Source: Eledone cirrhosa
Lineage: Eukaryota; Mollusca; Cephalopoda; Octopoda; Eledonidae
DNA length: 64,000 nucleotides
Direction: 5' to 3'
NCBI GenBank assembly: GCA_964016885.1
Contig: OZ024740.1
Coordinates: 208,903,718 to 208,967,717 of the forward strand
The notes under the pieces were generated by a model. The model searched no databases and was not told the origin of the DNA. It worked only from the letters and a program-made list of their open reading frames with translations. Position numbers and translations under genes: made by a program. This document shows, piece by piece, positions 32,622 to 45,248 of this stretch (the first letter of the stretch is position 1; each line of letters starts with the position of its first letter).

Positions 32622-35600
32622 TCTTTATTAACCACAAGGGTTTACATAAAGTAGACATTAAGGACAGTACAAGACAATACAGGACGGTACAAATGGGTAT
32701 TTCTGCGTGTAAAAAAACAAAAACAGAGGATGTAACAAAAAAATAACAATGAAAAATTCCCCAATACGGGGGAGACTTCCGAGGGACATTCGTGGAGAAA
32801 GCCCATTAAAAAGCCACAGTGACCCTGACTACCAGGGCAAGTGCCCTCTCCCAGATTTCCACCTTTAATTTACAGACACATACTCAGAGTAGGCCCATTC
32901 ACTCGGGACATTCTTGCTTCTCTCACCCATCTTTCAACAAAATGCTGGGAAGAGAGCACTTCCCTCTCTACCCTGATTTTCCTTTTCAAATGAAATTTGA
33001 AAAAGTCAATCAGGGCATCACCGAAGAGGTAAGTGCTCGTCTTCAGCCCTTTCAAACGTGTCCACCATACTATCTCTTTCGCCATGGCCACCAGACAGAT
33101 AAAAACTTCCTGTCCTTCCCGGCTAAAGGAAGAGGGCGGGGCAATCCTCACGATGAACTCAGCTGATAGCTGGATCCGTCCTACACGCGACAGCAGGTGT
33201 TAGACATAAACCCACAAGTCAGCAATGCTCGGACACTGGACGAGTGCGTGCAGGACGGTTTCGTCGCCCTGCGCGCATCTCGGACATGCTCTATTTTTCT
33301 CTATTGCTAAAGCCTTACTAAACCTAATGGACTCTATCCTAATCGCTCTTTTCAGAGCAAACCACCATTTGTTGTTGACGATGGCCCCCGTCAACGCCCG
33401 CTTAACTAGTTCGCTAATCCGGTCTCTGTAGGCCTTGCGCGCTGGTAAGGACGTGTTTAGCTTCCAGTAGCCGGGTCCTCGTCTATGAAGCCTATCTAAG
33501 TCAAGCTACACAGATCACGAATTTGTGGTCCTTGTAGCTGACTATCTTGAATTGTGGACAGCCTATGCTAGACCTATCTATTTCCCTACAAAATACTCTA
33601 TCTAGATATGATCTAGATGACTCTATGCGGTTTGTCCAAGTCCATTCGGGAAATCCAATCGGTATCTGTCAGACAGTTGAAACCGTTTGAGCAGGTTTGC
33701 GAGGCTTTTATGCCCTCCTCCCCTATCGGCTAATCCCACACAGTCCCAGCGTGCATCTAAGATCCCGTTCCAGTCGCCCACTAACACTAAAGAGCGGGAC
33801 GCTCCAAGAAAGGTCTCCAGACGCCGGAAGAAATCAGGCTGCCCTGCTCCTGTCGGGGCATAGACGGCCACTAGCCTGAAAACTTGCCCGTCTCCGCTGG
33901 TCACGTCCAGCACCACCAACTTACCTTCTGGGTCCAGGAAGATGGCCCGTATGGCGAGATCCAAACATCTCCGAAAAAGCACAGCAACTCCTCCCCCGAT
34001 CCAGGACGGCTGGGAGATGCGTACACATCGTAGCCGCCGAAGATCGGTGCGAAGGCCCGTGCTTCGGAGATTCTGGTCTCGCTGGTGGCCATCACATCTA
34101 TGTTTAGTGACCTGAAGTCGTTGAGCAGGTGGCCCAGCTTCCATGACGACCCGAGGCCACGCGCATTTATGCTGCCTCTTCTGAGTGAGGTCATGTTGAA
34201 AAGGAGTGGAAAAAGATGGGAAAGACCACTTACCTTACTTCTCGTAGAGGGAGGATGGTTTTTTCCATCCTTCTCACTACTTGTGGCCTCCTCCGGAAGG
34301 ATGTCCTTATAAATCCTCCTGGAGATTGTTTGTCGGAAGTCTCCGATGTCCTTGGGGAATTTTTGTTTTAGTGTCGTGTGCGTTTTATGTCTGATGCGAG
34401 TGATTTGTATGTGTGGAGGTGGTGTGAATTTTTGGTGTGTTGTGTAGTCTTTTTCTGTGATGCTGGTGTTGTGTTGGATGGAGTGTAATAATTGGTTATT
34501 GTTCAAATTTAATGCTGTGTAGTGTGGGTATCGTTTTGGTTGTTTTGTTTTGTTTGCGTTTGTTGTGAGTTTGTTTCTGTTTCGCTTTTTGGTGACTTTT
34601 GTGGTATTGGTGATGGTGGTGTTGGGGTTAATGAATGTGATGGTGTTGCTGTTTGTGGTGATGGGGGTTGGTGATGCTGGTGTGGATGGTGGTATAGCTG
34701 TCTTAACATTTTTGTTTGTTTGTTTCCCCTGCGTTTTGTTTTTGGAGGGGGAAGGAAGAGGATTTTTTTCTTTTTGGGGTTCTTTTTCTTTTTTTCTGAT
34801 ACCATTTCCCACTCCTCGTCGTCACAATCTGCCTCCAGTTGCGATAGATCGGGGAGTGGAAAATCCTCCACAGGCGTTGGTTTTGGTTGTGGCGTGGTGA
34901 ATGGTGGAGGCGCTGGTGCTAATTCTGGCGCGGTGGGTGGGGGTGGTGTTGGTTTTGCCACTGATGCTGGGGTTGTTGCTGCTACAGTTACTTCTGTTGT
35001 TGCTGTCATTTCTGCTGCTGGTGGTGTTGATGGTTGAGTCACTGGGGTGGGTAAGAGAGGTGGCCTCAACTTTTTAGCTTGAGGGCAGAAAGCCTTTAGG
35101 TTGGTTCCTTCACCACAAACGACACACCTAGACCTTCCCTCAACGATTACAGTGAGGTCTATCACCTCTGGAATTTCCTCAATGTTTTTTGGTCCGCTTG
35201 GATCAGGAGCTTCATCCCAGATCCGGACCAGTTCTCCTGCTTTTCTTTTGTTACTTCAATTATTTTCGTGTTGACCTCGATGCCGGCGAGGACGGCAGCC
35301 ATTAGCCAGGGAATTTCGGTGGCCGGTGGAACGTGGGTCACCCTGATCTTCACGAGTCTCTGACCACAATAGCTTGGGACGAGTGTGAAGTCGTGGAGTG
35401 CTCTCTGGCTTCCTGTGGTGTTCCAAAGAACACGTCCACGGTTCCATATTTCTGCCCACGTCTGATGTGAGTTTTTTTCGCCCACCCATGTCCCAAAGCT
35501 TTTTGTATTTGGGACTCGGATGCCCGTTCCACTCGGCGTGATTTTGTGTTTATCGTCCGATATGACACGGTGCATAGGCGCCGATTCTCCATTTTATTAG

Positions 35601-36430
35601 GTGTGGGGGTGGGGTGGCGGGGTGAGGCTGACCCTGTACCCATCTTTTTTTACCATTCGCTTGGCTTCATTTAATTCATCCTGGCTTACCTCGATTGTTT
35701 CGCTTTTCTTGGCTGCTTTGGAAAACGACACATTTTTGCGCTGGTGTTGATGTTGTTGTTGTTATTCTCATTGTTGTTGTTGTTGTTGCTGTTGTTGTTA
35801 TTGTTATATTTGTTATTGTTATTTTTAGTTTCAGTTGTGGTGGTGGTGGTGGTGGTGTCAGTGGTGTTCGGCGTGGAAGAGTCGATTCTGGGTGAATCCA
35901 TTTCGATGTCACGAGATAATAATTTTTTGGGGGGGTTTCTGTTGTCGCTGTTTTGGTGGTGGTGGTGGTGGTATCAGTGGTGTTCGTTTTTCTTTTTGAC
36001 ATTGTGGTGGTGGGGGTGGCGGCTTTAACACCTGTAGACATTGGTAATGGTGGGAAATCCATGTCTTTATGCGGCAAATCTAAATAATTGAGACTGCTAT
36101 TAATTATATTTTCAGTGTTGGCAACCGTGGCAAGGCTTACAATGGTGTTGTTGGTGGTGGTGGTTGGGAGGCGGAGGGGGAGAGGTCTTTTAAAAACAGG
36201 AGATTTGTCGTCCATGTTTTTTTTTCAAAGAAATATTTTGTTTGATAAGTAAAAGTTTAAATTTTGGGTTCAAGGGCCCAATATTTTTTTTGTGTCCTTT
36301 TCAGAAAGCAATATATGTGAACTTATAAACACATAACAACAAATATTTTCCATAACATGGCAATTTGAAACAACTGAAAACAACAAACCTTTGCGGAGCT
36401 CAAGATAATAGGTTTCCTACGTAGGTCGCC
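32621..36430 (-). pseudogene. Tx1/L1-type LINE copy A, internally deleted
   Basis: On the - strand from 36430 to 32621: ORF1 36215-34509 in several frames (MDDKSPVFKRPLPLRLPTTT start, RRVERASESQIQKALGHGWA, a zinc knuckle CVVCGEGTNLKAFC with the histidine changed, then a Pro/Thr/Asn-rich tail). ORF2 begins MTSLRRGSINARGLGSSWKL (about 34195), with endonuclease motifs SETRISEARAFAPIFGG and LVLVGDWNGILDARWDCVGL. The reverse transcriptase core is missing: at about 33290 the endonuclease-side sequence joins the C-terminal zinc-knuckle region (ACPRCAQGDETVLHALVQCP). The C-terminal domain 33151-32870 follows. Compared with copy B about 2.1 kb is gone. Differences in ORF1 show that A and B are separate subfamilies. 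Confidence 0.85.
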
Positions 36431-36471
<41 letters not shown>

Positions 36472-36493
36472 TTTTTTTTATTGTTTATTTATT

Positions 36494-36544
<51 letters not shown>

Positions 36545-36545
36545 T
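36430..36545. repeat. (AAT)n tracts between Tx1 copies A and B
   Basis: Two AAT runs (36429-36468 and 36496-36542) separated by a short T-rich piece. The second is the 3' tail of copy B. Confidence 0.92.
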
Positions 36546-39500
36546 TTTCTTTATTAACCACAAGGGTTTACATAAAGTAGACATTAAGGACAGTGCAGGA
36601 CAATATAGGACGGTACAAATGGGCATTTCTGCGTGTAAAAAAACAAAAACAGAGGATGTAACAAAAAAATAACAATGAAAAATTCCCCAATAGGGGGGAG
36701 ACTTCGGAGGGACATTTGTGAAGAAAGCCCAGTAAAAGGCCACAGTGACCCTGACCACCAGGGCAAGTGCCCTCTCCCAGTTTTCCACCTGTTGGGAAGT
36801 GCTCTCTTCCCAACAAAATGCTGGGAAGAGAGCACTTCCCTCTCTACTCTGATTTTCCTTTTCAAATGAAATTTGAAAAAGTCAATCAGGGCATCACCGA
36901 AGAGGTAAGTGCTCGTCTTCAGCCCTTTCAAACGTGTCCACCATACTATCTCTTTCGCCATGGCCACCAGACAGATAAAAACTGCCTGCCCTTCCCGGCT
37001 AAAGGAAGAGGGCGGGGCAATCCTCACAATGGACTCAGATGATAGCCGGATCCGTCCTGCACGCGACAGCAAGTGTTCGACATAAACCCACAAGTCAGCA
37101 ATTTTCGGACACTGGACGAGTGCGTGCAGGACGGTTTCGTCGCCCTGCGCGCATCTCGGACATGCCCGGCTGACGGCACCTCCATTCCTGTAGAGTTTAT
37201 CCCGAACTGGCAAGGCTCCTCGGTAGCACTGCCAGGCCAGGGATTTCTGGAAGTTGTCCATAGGCCCCGGCCCGAAAGTTCTTCCGAAGAGAATAGCTAG
37301 TTGATTTTCGTCGACGCCTAGAGTTTCCCCAAGTACGTCGTCGCTCTTCCCCTCCACTAATCCTCTATAGAACGCCGAGGTGGAGTTTCCACCGATCACA
37401 TTGCCCGATTGGTCGAGGGCTGTGAGCACCTGAAAACATTCCAGTCTCCAAGCGCTCCCTCTCGGTCTTCGCTTGACCCAGGACTGCAGCTCCGTCAAGG
37501 AAACGAGCTGAGGAAAAACGCGTCTAGCAAACGGCGACCACACCTGATCACCGTTGAGGAAGAGGTGGAGATGTAGCCAGAGCGCGTGCCTGCGCATCAT
37601 CAGCCACGGCATGCCCAGCTCTCCACGTAGCGGGTGTTGACAACAGATGGACTGCCTGACCATCGGAGCGCGTCCCTTCCACAAAAAGCGAAAGAGCAAA
37701 CGCTCCAGCGCAGTCAGGCGAGGCTTAGGACAAAGTACGACGGTCAGGCGGTAGCAGATGACAGACACGATGTACGCGTTAGCCACCTCCGCTCGACCTT
37801 TCAGGAATAGCTTCCTCTCCGCCCATTTCTGGCTGAGAGAAGCCACCCTGCTCGTTACCTCGTCCCAGTTTTTGTCCGTCTGGAGGTCCGGACCGAACCA
37901 GACCCCTAGCAATTTAACCGGTCCGTCCGTCCAGCGTCCGACGACGCTTTTGGACGGCATGGATCTACCTCTCCAGGTGCCGAGCTGCAGGCCCACTGAC
38001 TTTTCCTGGTTGATCATTGCTCCTGTCAACGCTTCGTATTCTCTTAGTGTAGTACCGATCGCCTCGATGTGTTTGGCGTTCGACACCACTACGGTGACAT
38101 CGTCCGCATATGCTGACACGGATCTTCCGCATCCTAGTTCGCGCGGGACGCCCCTCAACGTCTCCAGTTTGTGCAGTAATGGCTCGAGAGTCAATACGTA
38201 CAAGAAGGACGAGAGGGAGACATCCTTGGCGGACCGAGCGCATGATGTTGAACGGTTCCGAAAGGTGACCGTTCACTCTCACCACAGAGCAGATGTCGCT
38301 GTGCATGGCAGCGATCCAGCCTCTGAAGACGGGTCCAAAGCCAGCCGCCCTCAGGACTGCCGCTAGGTAACGATGGTCGACCCTATCGAAAGCTTTCTAC
38401 TGATCTAAATTGATCAAGGACCCACCCGTGCCAGGTACCCTAGCTACCCTTTCTACGATGTATCACATGAGGTGAAGGTTGTCGTGGATGGATCTGTCGG
38501 GAATGGCGCATGTCTGCGCCTCTCCCACCAGACCACCAACGACAAGCGCCAACCTCTTTGCTAGCACCTTGGCCAAAATCTTGAATTCTGTGTTTAGCAG
38601 AGTTATGGGCCTGAAATTATCTATGTTATCCCCCTAGTTCGGATCCTTTCTCAGCAGCACCACCGCACCTCGGCTCACAGAGCTGGGAATTCTCCCGTTC
38701 TGTTGCCAGTTGCAGTAGACTTCCGCCAAGAGGCCTCCGAACAAGTCTGGCATCTGTACGTAAAGTTCATAGGGCAGACCATCCAAATCAGGCGATTTAC
38801 CCCTTGTGCAGCCAGTCATTGCCTCCCTTACTTCAGCGGCTGTTATCGGCTTTTCGCAACACTTCGCCTCAGTGGCCGAGAGCCGCGGCAGTCCGTCGAG
38901 GTAGACACTAAAGTCCATCCCTCGACCCGGCCCACCGCTGCCCCCGAACAGCTGAGCGAAGTGTCGCTGAAAAGCTTCACACATTTGCCCGGGATCGAGT
39001 AGCATGCGCCCTTCGTGGTCCACCAAAGACCGGATTGTGGCTTTGTTGCCACGACGCGCCTCCGCCACTCGGGCCCATTGAACGGCTTTCGTCCCCTCGT
39101 GTCTGAGAGCACGCACCCTTGCTCTGACAACGCAGCCTTCGTGCTTTGCATTGAAGAATTGGTCAAGGGCCAATTTCGCCGCAAGCACGTCGGTCGCAAT
39201 GCCTTTGCTAAGCGCCTCGTCTAATTTTCTAACTAGTTCTCCCTCTGCTCTATTTTTCTCTATTGCTAAAGCCTTACTAAACCTAATTTATTCTATTCTA
39301 ATCACTCTTTTCAGAGCAAACCACCACTTGTTGTTGACGATGGCCCCCGTCAACGCCCGCTTAACTAGTTCGCTAATCCGGTCTCTGTAGGCCTTGCGCG
39401 CTGGTAAGGACGCGTTTAGCTTCCAGTAGCCGGGTCCTCGTCTATGAAGCCTATCTAAGTCAAGCACACAGATCACGAATTTGTGGTCCGTGTAGCTGAC

Positions 39501-42500
39501 TATCTTGAATTGTGGACAGCCTATGCTAGACCTATCTATTTCCCTACAAAATACTCTATCTAGATATGATCTGGATGACCCTACGCTATTTGTCCAAGTC
39601 CACATTGGCACATTAGGGAAATCCAATCGGTACCTGTCAGACAGTTCAAAACGCCTGAGCAGGTTGGTGAGGCTCTTGCACCCTCCACCCCTATCCGCTA
39701 ATCCCACACAGTCCCAGCGTGCATCTAAGATCCCGTTCCAGTCGCCCACTAACACTAAAGAGCGGGACGTTCCAAGAAAGGTCTCAAGACGCCGGAAGAA
39801 ATCAGGCCGCCCTGCTCCTGTCGGGGCATAGACGGCCACTAGCCTGAAAGCTTGCCCGTCTCCGCTGGTCACGTCCAGCACCACCAGCTTACTCTCTGGG
39901 TCCAGAAAGATGGCCCGTATGGCGAGATCCAAACCTCTCCGAAAAAGCACAGCAACTCCTCCCCCGATCCAGGACGGCTGGGAGATGCGTACACATCGTA
40001 GCCGCCGAAGATCGGTGCGAAGGCCCGTGCTTCGGAGATTCTGGTCTCGCTGATGGCCACTACATCTATGTTTAGTGACCTGAGGTCGTTGAGCAGGTGA
40101 CCCTGCTTCCATGACGACCCCAAGCCACGCGCATTTATGCTGCCTCGTCTGAGTGAGGTCATGTTTAAAATAGAGTGGAAAAGATGGGAAAGACCACTTA
40201 CCGTACTTTTGGTAGAGGAGGGATGGTTTTTACATCCCTTTTCACTTGATCGTCTGGTGAAGGGACCGTTCAATCGTCCCTTCGGCTGGTCGTCGGCTCT
40301 TCTATGAGTATGTCCGAATATACTCTTCGATTGATAGTTCCTCCTAGGTCCCTGAAATCACCAACTGCGTTGGGGAATTTCGTTTTAATGTTTGTGTATT
40401 GTTTCTGTGCTATTTTTAGCAGTCTTATGTTAGTTGGCATTTTGATTGGTGCTGGTATTATGTAGTCGTGTTGTGAAATGTATGTGTGTTCAATTATGTA
40501 AGTCATTAGTTTCTTGTTGTGTGTATTTATTGCCGTGCATTTGTTTTTCTGAGGGTGGGTGTGGTTCTGCTATTTTCTTGTCGTTGTTGCTGGGTGTGTG
40601 TGTTTTGTTGTTGTGTTTGCGATGTTGGTGCTTGTGGTGGTGGTGTTGAAGGTGTTGTTGGCGGTGGGATTGTCGCCGGTGGTGATGGTGGTGCTAGTGT
40701 GGGTGGTGATGGTGTTGGTGGTGTTGCTGCTGTGAGTCTCTTTGCAGTAGACTTTACCCTTTTCTCATTTCTTTCCACCCTTTTCAAAGGCGACGATGCG
40801 CTGCTTCTGCGTTTGTGCCTTCTTACGACCTTTTGCCATCCCTCTCCCACCTCACACTCCATGTCTGATTCTGTGAGGTCGGGGAGGGGTACCAGCTCCA
40901 CTCTTTCACTTGTTGTTGTTGGTGATGTTTGCACTGGAGTCTCTGTTGCAGCTGCATTTGGTATTGCTGTTGTTGTTGTTAATATTTCCACTGCTGCTGC
41001 TGTTTTTGATTTCCGTGGAGTGGGTATGGGTGCCACAGACCCATCGTTCTTGGTTGCCGCTTGTCCTGTTGCTGGTAGCCGTGGAGCCGGTTTCGGAAGG
41101 AGGGGTTTTCTCCTTTCTCAGGGTCTTCTCGTTGCAGAAGGCCCTGAGGTGAGTCTTCGATCCACAGCGAAAGCATTTCGGGCGTTTGCCCTCAACACTT
41201 ATGGGCAGTTGAGTGCCGTTATCGAAGTCAATCACATCCGGGATAGCTTCGATGCACTCCTGGTTGGTTTGGATTAACATCTCAATGGAGGTACCGACCC
41301 AATCTTCTCTTACTTTTTTCTGTACTTGCAGTACAGTTGTTTTGTCCTCGATTCCGACGAGGACAGACGCGGCCAGCCAAGAAGGGGCCATCCCGGGGGG
41401 GGGACGTGGGTCAGTTTGACCCTCACAATTTTTTGCCCGCAGTAGGAGGGCACCAACACCATTTCCTCGCTCCTTAGGGTCACTACGGAATGAGCCTTTG
41501 CCTCCTGGGGTGTGGCAAAAAGTACGTCTACGGTGGCATATTTTTTGCCTCGGGTGATGTGCGTTTTCCGCTGCCACACAGACCCCAAGGCTTTTTGTAT
41601 TTGAGTCTCTGTGGCTCTTTCAACCCTACGGGATTTTGTACTTACTGTACGGTACGTGACCGTACAGTGTTGTTGGGTTTCGAAAATTTTTTCCGCTGCC
41701 TTGCAGATTGCTCGGTGTCCAGTCTTTGTCACCATCTTCTTCGCTTCCTCTAATTCCTCATTTGTTATGAGGATTGTTTCCAGGTTCTTCGCAATACCTG
41801 CAAACGAGATTGGTTTTTCTTTGCTGCTGTTGTTGTTGTCGTCAGAGATGCTGTTACTTTTGTTGTTGCTGCAGGTACTACGACTACTGCCTCCGCCGCT
41901 GTTGCTGTGGTTGTTGTTGGTGTTGCTGCTGCTAATGCTGTTGTTGTTTATGCTGCTGGTGATGCTGTTGCGGCTGCTACTGTTGTTTTCATTGTCACTG
42001 TTGCTGTTGTTATTACGGCTGCTACTGCTATTATTCCTGACGTCAGACGAATGAAATGGGTTTTCGTATTTCCCGCACACCTGTTTCGTCGTTGTCGTCG
42101 TCGTCGTGGAGAAATCTTGCACGCTTTGCACGAGACTTTTCTTTTCTGTCGTCGCTTGTGAAAGAGAAGGGAGGGAGAGAGACACATTTAAAGAAGGGAG
42201 GGAGAGAGACAATCTTCTCTCTGCTGTAGTGATGATTGAGGAAGAAGACGGAATGAGTGGGAGTGACCTATGAAAATTCTTTTTCGTAGCCATGTTGTTT
42301 TTTTTGTTTAAAATAAATATTGGGCACAAAACCCCAATAAGCAGTTATTTAACCCCGAAGGGCCAAATAACGGGCAGAACGACCCCTCTCACGAGGAGGA
42401 GGGTGTTTTTCTCTACAAGTTCGTTAAAGTTTTAAACAATTTACAATTGTTATAGCGTTCAAAATTTACAATACCTTACAGAGCCGAGCCTCCGTCAACC

Positions 42501-42505
42501 ATAGC
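36546..42505 (-). pseudogene. Tx1/L1-type LINE copy B, near full length
   Basis: Near-complete non-LTR element on the - strand. The 5' end is around 42505-42330. ORF1 (42329-40527, one frameshift near 41300) has a Ser/Asn-rich tract, the domain FAGIAKNLETILITNEELEE, RRVERATETQIQKALGSVWQ and an intact zinc knuckle CFRCGSKTHLRAFC. ORF2 starts about 40170 (MTSLRRGSINARGLGSSWKQ). It has endonuclease motifs SETRISEARAFAP, GDWNGILDARWDC and SYTDHKFVICVLDL. RT follows (TRGKSPDLDGLPYELYVQMP at 38800, catalytic SAYADDVTVVVSNA near 38110). A C-terminal zinc knuckle ACPRCAQGDETVLHALVQCP lies near 37150. Breaks near 39970, 39250, 38630 and 38200 leave it non-functional. It ends in the AAT tail. Confidence 0.9.
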
Positions 42506-42509
42506 ATTA

Positions 42510-42541
<32 letters not shown>
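42506..42541. repeat. (AAT)n at the RLE-LINE/Tx1 junction
   Basis: AAT run between the 5' end of Tx1 copy B and the RLE-LINE fragment. The mirrored junction at 62177-62192 has the same composition. Confidence 0.9.
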
Positions 42542-42542
<1 letters not shown>

Positions 42543-42957
42543 CTGGTGGTTGTGGACAAAGAAAAAAGATCGTGCCTGATTGTGGATGTGGCCTGCCCAT
42601 TCGACACGAGAGTGCAAGAGAAGGAGAGGGAGAAAATTAACCGATACCAGGACTTAAAGTGGGAGGTAAAAAGGATTTGGAACTGCCATGAAGTCAAAGT
42701 GATCCCGATTGTCATAGGCGCACTAGGTACTATCTCAAAAAGTTTCCAGGGATGGTTAAAGAAAATTGGCCCCTTCACGCTTTTTGGAACGCTTTAAAAG
42801 GCATGCTTGCTGGGAACAGCAAGAACCCTCCGATACGTCCTGAATATCTGAGGCTGCAGGTAGTGGCTTGATATTCATTTCAACAAACTTTCCAGTTAAA
42901 TAATATCAATGACTGAGACTCAAAGAGTAATAACAACAACAATAATAATAATAATAA
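42541..42957 (+). pseudogene. 3' end of an RLE-type LINE (R2/NeSL-like)
   Basis: The frame 42546-42797 encodes the end of a restriction-like endonuclease: CLIVDVACPFDTRVQEKERE, then YQDLKWEVKRIWNCHEVKVI, PIVIGALGTISKSFQGWLKK and a short C-terminus. The D...CPFD...EK spacing with a Tyr-Leu helix is typical of the endonuclease that follows RT in R2-like and related LINEs. RT and everything upstream are missing. A 3' UTR of about 150 bases leads to an AAT tail (42940-42957). The same fragment, antisense, lies at 61740-62180. Confidence 0.75.
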
Positions 42958-44640
42958 TTTCTTTATTGGCCACAAGGGCTGACATCAAGAAAAACATTAC
43001 AGACGGCACAGGACGGTACAGGACGGTACGATGTGGGTTTTGTGCGTGTAAATATTTTTATTATTTATATAAGAAAAGAAAAAAAAGGACATAGAAACAT
43101 ATATATATATATATAAACAATAAAAAAGAAAATTGAAACAATGAAAAATTCCCCAATAGGGGAGAAACCTCCGAGGGTTACTCGTGGCGAAAACCACACA
43201 AAAGACCACGGCCACCCTGACCACCAGGGCGAGCGCCCTCTCTCAATTTTTCCATTTCTCAAACTACAGACGTATATTCAGAGCGGTCCCGTTCACTCGG
43301 ACCATTCTCGCTACATTCACCCACCTTTCAACAAACTTGCTAGAAGGCAGCACTTGCCTCTCCACCCTGATTTTCCTCTTCAAGTGAAACTTGAAAAAGT
43401 TAATTAAGGATTCGCCGAGGAGGAAAGTGTCTGTCTTTAACCCTTTCAACCTTGTCCACCACACAATCTCTTTCGCCATGGCCACCAGGCAGATGAAAAC
43501 CGCCTGCCCTTCCTCCTCGAAGGAAGACGGCGAGACCATCTGCACAATGGACTCAGTCGATAACCGGATCAGTCCCACACGCGACAGCAACTGTTCGATA
43601 TAGCTCCACAAGTCAGCAATGCTCGGGCACTGAACGAGTGCGTGCACGATGGTTTAGTCGCTCTGCGCGCATCTCGGACAGGCTCGGCTGACGGCACTTC
43701 CGTGCCTGTAGAGCTTATCTCGAACCGGCAGCGCTCCCCGGTAGCACTGCCAGGCCAGGGATTTTTGGAAATTATCCATAGGCTGAAAGTTCTCCGGAAG
43801 AGAGCAAACAGCTGATCTTCTTCGACGCCCAGGATCTCTCCGAGAACGTCGTCGCTCTTCCCCTCCACTAGTCCTCTATAGAACGCCGAGGTGGATGTTC
43901 CACCGATACTGGTGCCCAGCTGGCAGAGGGCAGTGAGCGCCTGGAGACATTCCAGTTTCCAAGCGCTATCCCTCGGTCTTTTTCTGACCCAGGAGACGAG
44001 GTGTGGCAAAACGTGCCTGGCGAACGGCGACCACACCTGTTCACCGTCAAGGAAGCACCAGAGATGTCGCAGCCTCAGCGCATGTTTGTGCATCATCAGC
44101 CATGGCATGCCCAGTCCTCCACGCAACGGGTGTTGACAGAAGATGGATCGTCTGCCCATGGGAGCGCGTCCCTTCCACAAAAAGCGGATGAGGAGGCGCT
44201 CCATTTTGGTGAGAGTTGGGCCGGGGCAAGGGACGACGGTGAGGCGGTAGCAGATGACGGATGCGATGTACGCATTCGCCACCTCCGCCCGGCCTTTCAG
44301 GGACAGCTTCCTCTCGGCCCATTTCTGGGTGAGGGAGGCCACCTTGCTCGTCACCTCGTTCCAGTTTTTCTCCATCTGGAGGTCCGGTCCGAACCAGACC
44401 CCGAGCAATTTAACCGGTCCGTCCGTCCAATGCCCCACGACGCTGTCGGACGGCATGGACTTGCCTCTCCTGGTGCCGAGCTGCAAGCCCACCAACTTTT
44501 CCTGGTTTATCTTTGCTCCTGTCACCACTTCGTATTCCTTGAGAGCGGTGCCGAGCATCTGGACGTGTCTGGTGCTCGACACCACCATGGTGACGTCGTC
44601 GGCGTAAGCCGACTCGGATTTCCCGCATCCTAGTTCGCGT
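42958..44640 (-). pseudogene. Tx1/L1-type LINE copy C, 5'-truncated
   Basis: The 3' end CTTTATTGGCCACAAGGGCT at 42959 parallels copies A and B. On the - strand the sequence starts abruptly just before the catalytic motif (SAYADDVTMVVSSTRHVQML, near 44610), continues through LLGVWFGPDLQMEKNWNEVT, KWAERKLSLKGRAEVANAYI and FLWKGRAPMGRRSIFCQHPL, then breaks frame near 43650. It resumes at 43647 in the C-terminal knuckle (MHALVQCPSIADLWSYIEQL). It lacks ORF1, endonuclease and most of RT. An (AT)n tract (43100-43116) lies in its 3' UTR. Confidence 0.88.
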
Positions 44641-44815
44641 AATGCAATCGTGCAATGCCTGTGCGTGAAAAATATTTTTAAAGTGAGGAAAGACTGTGCA
44701 CTGAGCCAATCCTACTCTCTGAGCAACAGTAGCTATGACCCGAAAAGAAGAAAAGATCAACATCATCGGTAACTACTGAGCTGCAGGTTTTATGTCGGCA
44801 TACATACATACATAC
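44640..44815 (+). repeat. Unnamed repeat family E, copy 3
   Basis: AATGCAATCGTGCAATGCCT, GAGCCAATCCTACTCTCTGA, TAGCTATGACCCGAAAAGAA, GTAACTACTGAGCTGCAGGT. It starts exactly where Tx1 copy C is cut. The antisense partner is at 61490-61725. Confidence 0.7.
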
Positions 44816-44899
44816 ATGCATGCATACATCCATATACAAACATACATGTGTGTGCATGTATGTGTTATCCTTAAAAATGCGAGAAGACATCTATAAAAT

Positions 44900-45240
44900 A
44901 AGTAGCATTCAAATGTTGGAGTCAATTAAATTCACAATACTCTCCCCCACTCTAAACCACGCAAAATCACTACACTGTCCCTCTAAATTCACTACACTTC
45001 CTAACCACCACTAAATTCACTACTTCCACTCTAAATTAAATACGCTCCCCTACCCCCGTTAATATTTAATATTTAAGTTTTAAAAATTCCACTTTTTAAA
45101 ATATTTTCTCCCCCTGTCTTATTTGAAGAGAATTGATCATCAGCGTTAATGATTTTTAAATGAACTATTGAATTAACTTGTATGACTCTCCACATTAAAA
45201 TTGTTTGCTCTGACGTAACTCTATGAAACTATAGCAGCCG
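44900..45240. other. Unassigned AT-rich sequence
   Basis: Includes degenerate repeats of CTCTAAATTCACTAC (44935-45040). No coding frame. Confidence 0.5.
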
Positions 45241-45248
45241 TCGCTCGT

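Noticed and set aside
34550..35037. Plus-strand frames rich in Val, Leu, Gly
   Set aside because: They are antisense shadows of the Pro/Thr-rich ORF1 tail of Tx1 copy A.
37758..38366. A 202-residue plus-strand open frame
   Set aside because: It is antisense to the reverse transcriptase of Tx1 copy B and has no independent motif.
40519..41277. A 252-residue plus-strand open frame
   Set aside because: It is antisense to ORF1 of Tx1 copy B; it is GV-rich because the sense strand encodes Thr/Pro/Asn repeats.
44001..44633. A 210-residue plus-strand open frame
   Set aside because: It is antisense to the RT of Tx1 copy C.
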